From positions 1-25,263 of the forward strand of contig VAYX01000069.1 of the NCBI GenBank assembly GCA_005885325.1: a stretch of 25,263 nucleotides of DNA. The letters run 5' to 3'. Under the pieces are notes generated by a model, which worked only from the letters and a program-made list of their open reading frames with translations, did no database searches and was not told where the DNA came from. The translations under genes were made by a program, and so were the position numbers. This stretch comes from Actinomycetota bacterium. GTDB lineage: Bacteria; Actinomycetota; UBA4738; HRBIN12. Positions 15,837-22,057 of the stretch are shown here, piece after piece (position 1 is the stretch's first letter; every line of letters starts with the position of its first letter).

Positions 15837-16708
15837 GGCGGGTACGTGCCGAGATCCTGAACGCCCGCAGGCTCGGCGCTTTCCAATCCATCACCCTCGT
15901 CGCGCCGGAGATCGCCGAGCGGGCCCGCCCCGGCCAGTTCGTCTCGGTGGCCGTGCCGGATGACCGCCGGTTCATCCTGCGGCGCCACTTCTCCATCCAC
16001 CAGGCCTCGCGGCGCGGCGGATGGGCGGGCACACTCGAGTTCGTGTTCGACCCGCATGGTCCGGGGACCGATTGGCTGGCGGAAGCCAAGGCGCATCAGT
16101 TCCTCGACGTGATCGGGCCGCTGGGCAAGGCGTTCGCCTACCCACGCGGGCCGAGCAACTGTCTCCTCGTTTCGGAGGGCCACGGTGCGAGCTCGATCTT
16201 CTTCCTGGCGCAGGAGCTTCGGGCCCGGGGCAAGCGGGTCGACATGGTGCTCGGGGCGAGCGGGGAGAGCCACGTGTTCAAGCCGATCGAGGCCAAGCGG
16301 CTGTCCCAGACCATCGTCATCGTCACCGCCGACGGCAGCATGGGCGAGCGCGGCTCGGTGATGGACGTCGTCCCCCGCGCGGCGCAGACCGCCGGCACCG
16401 AGGTGATCTATGCGGCCGGCCCCCGCCGCATGCTCCGCACGGTGGCCGAGTTCTGCATCGACCAGCGCATCCCCGCGCAGGTCGCGGTGGAGGAGGAGAT
16501 GGCCTGCGGCACCGGGTTGTGCTTCACCTGCGTCGTGCCGGTCATCCGAAAGGACGGGTCCGGCTACGACAACCTCCGGGCGTGCACCGAGGGGCCCGTG
16601 TTCAACCCGGCCCGGGTGTTCTGGGACCGGTGGATGAGCGAGGAGACGCGCCCCGTCCCGACGCCCCCGGAGGGCTTCTCACCGGTGGTGAGCTCGTGGC
16701 CGGCGTGA
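15833..16708 (+). CDS. pyrK: PyrK-like FAD/[2Fe-2S] electron-transfer subunit, divergent
   Basis: In class 1B dihydroorotate dehydrogenase, PyrK carries electrons from PyrD via [2Fe-2S] and FAD to NAD. This 291-residue protein has an FAD-binding barrel (about 1-100) with LRRHFSIH, where an RPxSI-like motif is usual. An NAD-domain fold (about 105-215) includes IYAAGPRRML. Four cluster cysteines are present: Cys225, 230, 233 and 251 (ACGTGLCFTC...RACTEGP). The GGGxGxxP nucleotide motif is replaced by SEGHGASS at 114-121, so NAD use is uncertain. A C-terminal extension of about 30 residues follows the cluster. GTG 15833 overlaps the carB stop, and the 3' end overlaps pyrD, so the two form a natural pair. 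Confidence 0.85.
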   Translation: MRRVRAEILNARRLGAFQSITLVAPEIAERARPGQFVSVAVPDDRRFILRRHFSIHQASRRGGWAGTLEFVFDPHGPGTDWLAEAKAHQFLDVIGPLGKAFAYPRGPSNCLLVSEGHGASSIFFLAQELRARGKRVDMVLGASGESHVFKPIEAKRLSQTIVIVTADGSMGERGSVMDVVPRAAQTAGTEVIYAAGPRRMLRTVAEFCIDQRIPAQVAVEEEMACGTGLCFTCVVPVIRKDGSGYDNLRACTEGPVFNPARVFWDRWMSEETRPVPTPPEGFSPVVSSWPA

Positions 16709-17658
16709 AGCAGACCCTGTCGGTGGACCTCGCAGGGATCCGGTTGGCTTCTCCGGTGGTGGCGGCATCGGGGTGCGCCGGGACCGGCCGCGAGCTCGCC
16801 GGGCTGACCGACCTCCGACGCCTTGGCGGCCTGGTGACGCGGAGCCTCACGTTCGAGCCGTCTCGGGGATGGCCGGGTCCCCGGGTGGCTGAGACCGCCT
16901 CAGGCATCGTGACCGGCGTTGGGCTCCAGAACCCCGGCGTGCGCGCGTTCGTGGCCGAGGACCTCCCACGCCTGGCCCGAGCGGGGATCCCCGTGATGGC
17001 CTCGGTGGGCGGCGGCAGCCTCCAGGGATACATCCGGGCGGCGAGCATCCTGCGAGGGGAGCCGGGCATCGTTGGCCTCGAGGTGTACCTCTCGGGAGCG
17101 GACGAGGAGAACCGCGGTCTTCCGTTCTACTCGCGCATCGATCGCATGGCCGAGGTGGTCGGGGCGGTCTCCCGGCTCTCCACGGTGCCGGTGTTCGCCA
17201 AGCTCCCGGCACTGCTTCCCGATCTGGTTCCGGCGGCCCGCGGGTGTATCCGGGCCGGAGCGCACGGGCTCACCCTGATCGACTCGGTCCCCGGGATGGC
17301 CGTGGACGTTCGACGCCTGCGTCCGCGACTCGGCGCCATCATCGGGGGCCTCTCGGGACCGGCCATCCGCCCCATCGCCCTCGCGGCGGTGTTCCGCGTG
17401 GCCCAGGACTTGCCGCAGGTCCCGGTCATGGGCGTGGGCGGCATCGCCACGGCCGAGGATGCGGTGGAGTTCCTTCTCGCCGGGGCCTGGGCCGTCCAGG
17501 TGGGAACCGCGCTCATCGTGAACCCCTCGGCCCCCACCGAGATCGCCCAGGGCATCGCCGGGTACCTGAAGGCCAAGGGCCTGGCCTCGCCGGGGGACCT
17601 GCGTGAGCGGATGCGACTGACGGGCGAGCAGCCGGCTCGAGGGACGTCGGCGTCGTGA
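16705..17658 (+). CDS. pyrD: PyrD-like (class 1B) flavoprotein with substituted substrate site
   Basis: Overall this is a class 1B dihydroorotate dehydrogenase: LSVDLAGIRLASPVVAASG at the N-terminus, VGLQNPGV, the hallmark GGLSGPAIRPIAL (214-226), and the FMN phosphate site MGVGGIATAEDA...GTAL. Lys167 in FAKLP matches the FMN lysine. The catalytic loop, normally N-I-S-C-P-N, reads Y-L-S-G-A-D (128-133). The usual active-site Lys is Arg46, and other substrate Asn positions are Thr70 and Asp193. Activity on dihydroorotate is therefore doubtful, although pyrK and pyrF flank it. I take GTG 16705, overlapping pyrK by GTGA; GTG 16696 is an alternative that adds 3 residues. The 317-residue length is normal. 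Confidence 0.82.
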   Translation: MKQTLSVDLAGIRLASPVVAASGCAGTGRELAGLTDLRRLGGLVTRSLTFEPSRGWPGPRVAETASGIVTGVGLQNPGVRAFVAEDLPRLARAGIPVMASVGGGSLQGYIRAASILRGEPGIVGLEVYLSGADEENRGLPFYSRIDRMAEVVGAVSRLSTVPVFAKLPALLPDLVPAARGCIRAGAHGLTLIDSVPGMAVDVRRLRPRLGAIIGGLSGPAIRPIALAAVFRVAQDLPQVPVMGVGGIATAEDAVEFLLAGAWAVQVGTALIVNPSAPTEIAQGIAGYLKAKGLASPGDLRERMRLTGEQPARGTSAS

Positions 17659-18338
17659 TCCCACCGCCGGAGAACCCACTCGTCGTGGCCATCGACGTGT
17701 CGGACCTCGGGCGCGCCGAGTCCCTGGCTCGGGCGGTGGGGCCGGCTGCGGGGATGGTGAAGGTCGGACTGGAGCTGTTCTCGGCGCATGGGCCCGCATC
17801 CGTCGCGCGCATCCGGAAGATCGCTCCGGTGTTCCTCGATCTGAAGCTGCACGACATCCCGACCACGGTGGAGCGGGCGGCCCGCAACGCCGCGCGTCTC
17901 GGCGTGGCCATGCTCACGGTGCACGCGTTGGGGGGAGAGGCCATGGTGGCGGCCGCCGTCCGTGGTGTGAGGCAAGGATCGGAGGAGGCCGGTCACGCTG
18001 CGCCCGGGGTGCTGGCCGTGACCGTGCTGTCCAGCCTATCGGGCGAATCGTTGGCGTCCCCCGCGTCGCTGGCCTTCGAGGCCAAGGCCGCTGGGGCGGC
18101 GGGGACCGTCGTGTCGGGCGAGGACGTGGCGGTGGTCCGCGAGGTGACCGGTGAGGAGTTCTGTCTGGTCGTCCCGGGCATCCGTCCGGCCGGTTCGAAC
18201 GGTCACGATCAGCTTCGGGTCCTGACCCCCGAGGAAGCGCTCGATGCCGGCGCGGATTACCTCGTGATCGGCCGGCCCATCACCGGGTCGATCGATCCGG
18301 CCGCCACGGCCAAGAGCATCCTGGCGACCATCCGCTGA
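17655..18338 (+). CDS. pyrF: Orotidine 5'-phosphate decarboxylase (type 1)
   Basis: PyrF decarboxylates OMP to UMP, the last step of the pathway. The 227-residue barrel starts LVVAIDVSD, contains VKVGLELF, and has the catalytic D-x-K-x-x-D motif in VFLDLKLHDIPTTV (Asp, Lys, Asp). VPGIRP and DYLVIGRPITGSIDP near the C-terminus bind the phosphate. It is the short type-1 form, unlike the longer type-2 enzyme of Mycobacterium. The GTG at 17655 overlaps the pyrD stop by 4 bases. No orotate phosphoribosyltransferase (pyrE) gene is present in this operon, so it must lie elsewhere. Confidence 0.96.
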   Translation: MIPPPENPLVVAIDVSDLGRAESLARAVGPAAGMVKVGLELFSAHGPASVARIRKIAPVFLDLKLHDIPTTVERAARNAARLGVAMLTVHALGGEAMVAAAVRGVRQGSEEAGHAAPGVLAVTVLSSLSGESLASPASLAFEAKAAGAAGTVVSGEDVAVVREVTGEEFCLVVPGIRPAGSNGHDQLRVLTPEEALDAGADYLVIGRPITGSIDPAATAKSILATIR

Positions 18339-18397
18339 CGTCACGCGGTCGCGCCGACGGTGCGAAGCGAAACCGCAGGTGAGGCGGCACGCTCGCG

Positions 18398-18427
18398 TTG
18401 CTGCGCCAAGGGGGGCGTGTCTATACT
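18398..18427 (+). promoter_or_regulatory. Putative sigma-70 promoter for mihF (TTGCTG, 18 bp, TATACT)
   Basis: TTGCTG at 18398-18403 and TATACT at 18422-18427 are separated by 18 bases, close to a housekeeping sigma consensus. It lies in the 128-base gap after pyrF and would start mRNA near 18434, giving a short leader with AAAGGAG at 18453-18459. This is the best two-box promoter I see in the window. Confidence 0.65.
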
Positions 18428-18466
18428 CCCGAGACTTCCGAGCCGACCGAGCAAAGGAGCGTCGTC

Positions 18467-18781
18467 ATGCCCCTACCCGTCCTCACCGATGAGCAGCGTA
18501 AGCAGGCCCTGGAGAAGGCCGCGGAGGCCCGGAGGAAGCGCGCGGAGATCAAGGGTCAGCTGAAGTCCGGGAAGCTCACGCTGCGGGACATGCTGTCCAG
18601 GGAAGGCGACGACACGGTGGGCAAGATGAAGGTGTCCACCGTGCTCGAGTCCCTGCCCGGCGTGGGGAAGGTCCGGGCACGGAAGATCATGGAGAAGCTC
18701 GACATCTCGGCCAGCCGCAGGATCCGCGGACTCGGGGCGAAGCAGCGAGACGCGCTCCTCGGCGAGTTCGCCAAGAAGTAA
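18467..18781 (+). CDS. mihF: Mycobacterial-type integration host factor (MihF)
   Basis: This 104-residue basic protein matches the actinobacterial MihF family: a charged N-terminal helix (LTDEQRKQALEKAAEARRKRAE), GKMKVSTVLESLPGVGKVRARKIMEKL, and the C-terminal RIRGLGAKQRDALLGEF. The LPGVGKVRA segment is a helix-two-turn-helix DNA-binding element like that of ribosomal S13. The protein bends or compacts the nucleoid and supports phage integration in mycobacteria. The frame stays open upstream, but the ATG at 18467 has a strong AAAGGAG site and matches family starts. Position between pyrF and gmk is conserved in Actinomycetota. It ends at TAA 18779-18781. Confidence 0.95.
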   Translation: MPLPVLTDEQRKQALEKAAEARRKRAEIKGQLKSGKLTLRDMLSREGDDTVGKMKVSTVLESLPGVGKVRARKIMEKLDISASRRIRGLGAKQRDALLGEFAKK

Positions 18782-18787
18782 CTCGCC

Positions 18788-19357
18788 CTGGCCGAGCGGG
18801 GAACCCTGTTCGTCATCTCCGGCCCTTCCGGGGTCGGGAAGGGCACCGTCGTCCGGCGCCTGCTGGAACGCCATCCCGAGTTGCACCTGTCGGTCTCGGT
18901 GACCACTCGAGCCCCGCGTCCCGACGAGCGGGACGGGATCGACTACCGCTTCGTCTCCGACGAGGAGTTCGACCGGCTGGTGGCCGGGGGAGAGCTCCTG
19001 GAGTGGGCACCCGTGGTGGGCCATCGCTCGGGCACGCCGGCCCGGCCGGTGGAGGAGGCGCTGGCCGCCGGCCGTGACGTCGTCCTCGAGATCGACGTCC
19101 AGGGGGCCCGCCAGGTCCGCGAGCGGGCGCCCGATGCCGTCCTGATCTTCCTGGCCCCGCCGTCGATGGAGGAGCTGGAGCGGCGCCTTCGGAGCCGAGG
19201 GACCGAGGACGAGGCCCGGCTGGCCCTTCGCCTGGCCACCGCGAGGGCGGAGATGGCTCAGCGACCGTGGTTCGACCACGTCGTGGTGAACGATCGGCTG
19301 GACCAGGCGACGGCGCAGGTCGAGGCTATAATCCAGGAGTCCCGGACCACGAGCTGA
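18788..19357 (+). CDS. gmk: Guanylate kinase, probable CTG start
   Basis: Gmk phosphorylates GMP to GDP. The P-loop GPSGVGKGT (residues 12-20), VTTRAPRPDERDGIDYRFVS, GELLEWAPVVGH, LEIDVQGARQVRE and the LLFLAPPS-like IFLAPPSMEELERRL identify it. The first conventional start (TTG at 18881) lies after the P-loop and cannot be right. Between the mihF stop and the P-loop the only plausible initiator is CTG 18788, giving AERGTLFVISGPSG, the expected N-terminus and a 189-residue product. CTG 18806 after GGGGA is an alternative. The frame is the same as mihF, separated by its TAA, so reinitiation or rare readthrough is conceivable. Ser replaces the usual Tyr in the Y-G-T GMP-site motif. Confidence 0.9.
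   Translation: MAERGTLFVISGPSGVGKGTVVRRLLERHPELHLSVSVTTRAPRPDERDGIDYRFVSDEEFDRLVAGGELLEWAPVVGHRSGTPARPVEEALAAGRDVVLEIDVQGARQVRERAPDAVLIFLAPPSMEELERRLRSRGTEDEARLALRLATARAEMAQRPWFDHVVVNDRLDQATAQVEAIIQESRTTS
19327..19332 (+). promoter_or_regulatory. Perfect -10 hexamer (TATAAT) inside the end of gmk, ahead of rpoZ
   Basis: TATAAT at 19327-19332 is exact consensus in very GC-rich sequence and lies 40 bases before the rpoZ ATG. No good -35 is visible at 16-18 bases. It may be an internal promoter for rpoZ and coaBC. Confidence 0.4.
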
Positions 19358-19372
19358 AGGACGAGCGCACCC

Positions 19373-19621
19373 ATGATCGAACCGAAGATCGACGACCTGT
19401 TGGCTCAGGTGGATTCCAAATACACGCTGGTCATCCTGGCCGCCAGGCGGGCTCGAGAGATCAACTCCTATTACAACCAGCTCGGCGAGGGCCGGGGCGA
19501 GTTCGTTCCCCCGCTCGTCGAGCGGGGCGGCCTTCAGAACAAGCCGCTCTCGATCGCCCTGGAGGAGATCGCCGAGGGGAAGATCCAGGCCGAGCGCCCC
19601 GAAGGGGTTGGGATCAAGTAG
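19373..19621 (+). CDS. rpoZ: RNA polymerase omega subunit
   Basis: Omega helps fold and assemble the beta' subunit. The 82-residue product has the family layout: MIEPKIDDLLAQVDSKYTLVILAARRAREIN, including the ARRAREI helix that contacts beta', then a short loop. A C-terminal ALEEIAEGKI helix follows, where actinobacterial omegas commonly read KPLSIALEEI. The ATG at 19373 follows AAGGA at 19357-19361. It lies 15 bases after gmk, the conserved gmk-rpoZ order, and overlaps coaBC by 14 bases if that gene starts at TTG 19608. Confidence 0.95.
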   Translation: MIEPKIDDLLAQVDSKYTLVILAARRAREINSYYNQLGEGRGEFVPPLVERGGLQNKPLSIALEEIAEGKIQAERPEGVGIK

Positions 19622-20813
19622 CCCGCTCGCGGGACGCCGGGTCCTGCTCGGCGTCACCGGCGGCATCGCCGCCTACAAGGCCTGCGTCCTCACGCGCCTG
19701 CTGACCCAAGCCGGGGCGGCCGTGCAGGTGGTCATGACCCCGTCGGCGACCCGGTTCGTCGGAACCGACACGTTCGCCGCACTCTCGGGCCGACCGACCT
19801 ACACCGAGGTGTGGGAGGAGCCGGGCTCCGTGTTGCACGTTCGGCTGGCCCGCGGAGCGGACGTGGCCGTGGTCGCGCCGGCCACGGCGAACGTCATCGC
19901 CAAGCTCTCCGGTGGGATCGCGGACGATCTGCTGACCTCGACCCTCCTCGAGGCGACCTGCCCGCTCGTCGTCGCGCCGGCCATGCACAGCGGCATGTGG
20001 GAGCACCCGGCGACCCAGGCCAACGTGCGCGCTCTGGAAGAGCGGGGGACCGTCGTGGTTGGACCGGCGAGTGGGCCGCTGGCCGCGGGAGACGAGGGCG
20101 TGGGCCGGATGGCCGAGCCCGAGGACATCCTGGCGGCCGTTGAGGAGGCCGCGTCTCGAGGGCGGGACCTCGCCGGGCGGCGGATCGTGGTGACTGCCGG
20201 GCCGACGTGGGAGCCCATCGACCCGGTGCGGTTCGTGGGGAATCGTTCGACCGGACGGATGGGCTTCGCGGTGGCCCGGGAGGCGTTCGCGCGGGGGGCA
20301 GACGTCACGCTCGTGGTGGGGCCCGGCACCGTCCAGCCTCCGGAGGGTCCTCGCCTGGTCGAGGTGGGTACGGCGGAGGAGATGCGGATGGCCGTCCTGG
20401 AGGCCGCCGACGACGCGGACGCGGTGGTCATGGCGGCAGCCGTCGCCGACTTCCGTCCCAGGGAGGCCGCGCCCAGCAAGCTGAAGAAGGAAGGGGGGCC
20501 ACCGGGACTCGAGCTGGTCCCCACACCGGACATCCTGGCCGAGCTCGGCGAGGTGAAGGGGGACCGGATCCTGGTGGGCTTCGCCGCCGAAACCGAGGAG
20601 GTCGAGGAGGCGGGCCGGACCAAGCTCGTGGCCAAGCGTCTGGACCTGCTCGTGGCCAACGAGGTGGGCCGGGAGGGGACGGGCTTCGGCTCGGAGGAAA
20701 ACCACGCGGCGATCCTGTCGAAGGCCGGCGACGACGAACCCTTGCGCGAGTGGACCAAGGCCGAGCTCGCGGCGGCGATCTGCGACCGTCTGTCCAAGAT
20801 GCTCTCGCGGTAG
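19608..20813 (+). CDS. coaBC: Phosphopantothenoylcysteine decarboxylase / synthase
   Basis: This bifunctional enzyme couples cysteine to 4'-phosphopantothenate (CoaB) and decarboxylates the product (CoaC) in coenzyme A synthesis. CoaC spans about residues 8-185, with GVTGGIAAYKA, catalytic His77 in VLHVRLARGAD, APATANVIAKLSGGIADD and PAMHSGMW (the PAMN-type motif with His, common in actinobacteria). CoaB spans about 190-401, with GPTWEPIDPVRFVGNRSTGRMG, AAVADFRP, KLKKEGG and the NEV...FGSEEN block. The TTG at 19608 is the only usable start before the flavin motif; GAAGGGG directly abuts it, so initiation may depend on coupling with rpoZ. Total length (401) is normal. Confidence 0.93.
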   Translation: MGSSSPLAGRRVLLGVTGGIAAYKACVLTRLLTQAGAAVQVVMTPSATRFVGTDTFAALSGRPTYTEVWEEPGSVLHVRLARGADVAVVAPATANVIAKLSGGIADDLLTSTLLEATCPLVVAPAMHSGMWEHPATQANVRALEERGTVVVGPASGPLAAGDEGVGRMAEPEDILAAVEEAASRGRDLAGRRIVVTAGPTWEPIDPVRFVGNRSTGRMGFAVAREAFARGADVTLVVGPGTVQPPEGPRLVEVGTAEEMRMAVLEAADDADAVVMAAAVADFRPREAAPSKLKKEGGPPGLELVPTPDILAELGEVKGDRILVGFAAETEEVEEAGRTKLVAKRLDLLVANEVGREGTGFGSEENHAAILSKAGDDEPLREWTKAELAAAICDRLSKMLSR

Positions 20814-20837
20814 GCGGGGAGCGTCGGCGGGGCCGGA

Positions 20838-20843
20838 TATACT
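20838..20843 (+). promoter_or_regulatory. Putative -10 element (TATACT) giving a leaderless metK mRNA
   Basis: TATACT ends 7 bases before the metK ATG, and there is no ribosome site in the 37-base gap after coaBC. Transcription would start at or next to the ATG. No clear -35 is seen. Confidence 0.55.
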
Positions 20844-20850
20844 CCGCGCG

Positions 20851-22038
20851 ATGCGCAAGGGGTACCTGTTCTCCTCCGAGTCCGTCACCGAAGGACACCC
20901 CGACAAGCTCGCCGACCAGATATCCGACGCCGTCCTGGACGCGATCCTCGCCGTCGACCTGGAGGGACGGGTGGCATGCGAGACCCTCGTCACGACGGGG
21001 ATCGTGATGGTGGCCGGAGAGATCACCACCTCCGAGTACGTGGACATCCCCTCGGTCGTCCGCCGGACCGTCCTCGAGATCGGATACACGGACGCGAACT
21101 TCGGCATCGACGGCGCGACATGTGGGGTGCTCACGTCGATTCAGGAGCAATCGCCGGACATCGCCCGGGGGGTCGAGCACTCGCTCGAACAGCGCGTCGA
21201 AGGGTCACGGGACGATCTCGACACGCTCGGCGCTGGCGACCAGGGCATGATGTTCGGCTACGCGTGCCGGGACACCGACGAGCTCATGCCGATCCCCATC
21301 GCCATGGCCCATCGGCTGACCAAGCGCCTGGCCGATGTGCGCAAGGCGGGCGTCGTCCCCTACCTGCGTCCGGACGGGAAGAGCCAGGTCAGCATCGAGT
21401 ATCGGGACGGCACGCCGGTTCGCGTGGACACCGTGCTGATCTCCGCACAGCATCGTGAGGAGGTCGACGTCGACACCCTCCTCGCGCCAGACGTGAAGGC
21501 CGAGGTCATCGATCCGGTGCTCCGCGAGTTCGAGCTCGACGCCGACGGCGTTCGCATCCTGGTCAATCCCACGGGCCGGTTCGAGATCGGTGGTCCCAAG
21601 GCCGACACCGGGCTGACCGGACGCAAGATCATGGTCGACACCTACGGCGGCATGGCACCCCACGGGGGTGGTTGCTTCTCGGGCAAGGACCCCACGAAGG
21701 TGGACCGCTCGGCGGCGTACATGGCCCGGTACGTGGCCAAGAACCTTGTGGCCGCGGGGTTCGCCGACCGGCTCCAGATCCAGGTGGCCTACGCGATCGG
21801 CGCGGCGCATCCGGTCTCGCTCGCGGTCGACACGTTCGGGACCGAGCGGGTGGATCCGGACCAGATCGTCGACCTCGTGTGGGACGCGTTCGACTTCCGG
21901 CCGGCCGCCATCATCCGGCAGCTCGATCTCCGCCGGCCGATCTACGAGGAGACGGCGGCCTACGGCCACTTCGGCCGCAAGGAGTTCTCCTGGGAGGCGA
22001 CCGACCGCGCCGACGAGCTCCGCCGCGCGTTCGACTAG
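20851..22038 (+). CDS. metK: S-adenosylmethionine synthetase
   Basis: MetK makes S-adenosylmethionine from methionine and ATP. The 395-residue product has the three-domain family plan with FSSESVTEGHPDK (7-19), GAGDQGMMFGYA (127-138, the signature 1 hexapeptide region) and HGGGCFSGKDPTKVDRSAAY (signature 2, with an allowed Cys). The catalytic His16 and the Mg/K ligands are visible in these motifs. Length and ends match the family. The ATG lacks an upstream ribosome site but is preceded by TATACT at leaderless spacing. Confidence 0.97.
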   Translation: MRKGYLFSSESVTEGHPDKLADQISDAVLDAILAVDLEGRVACETLVTTGIVMVAGEITTSEYVDIPSVVRRTVLEIGYTDANFGIDGATCGVLTSIQEQSPDIARGVEHSLEQRVEGSRDDLDTLGAGDQGMMFGYACRDTDELMPIPIAMAHRLTKRLADVRKAGVVPYLRPDGKSQVSIEYRDGTPVRVDTVLISAQHREEVDVDTLLAPDVKAEVIDPVLREFELDADGVRILVNPTGRFEIGGPKADTGLTGRKIMVDTYGGMAPHGGGCFSGKDPTKVDRSAAYMARYVAKNLVAAGFADRLQIQVAYAIGAAHPVSLAVDTFGTERVDPDQIVDLVWDAFDFRPAAIIRQLDLRRPIYEETAAYGHFGRKEFSWEATDRADELRRAFD

Positions 22039-22057
22039 CCCTTCCGCGGACGATCGG

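Noticed and set aside
16021..16695. Upstream extension of the pyrD frame within pyrK
   Set aside because: It is an alternative frame of the conserved pyrK gene; PyrD homology begins at about 16705.
18336..18343. TGACGTCA palindrome at the pyrF stop codon
   Set aside because: An 8-base palindrome that includes the stop codon can occur by chance; no partner site or regulator context supports it.
19614..21134. 506-codon minus-strand frame opposite coaBC and metK
   Set aside because: Antisense to two conserved genes, with no motif; a shadow frame.
21700..21717. Unusual Cys in the MetK GGGCFS motif
   Set aside because: Cys is an accepted residue at this place in the MetK signature, so it is not notable.
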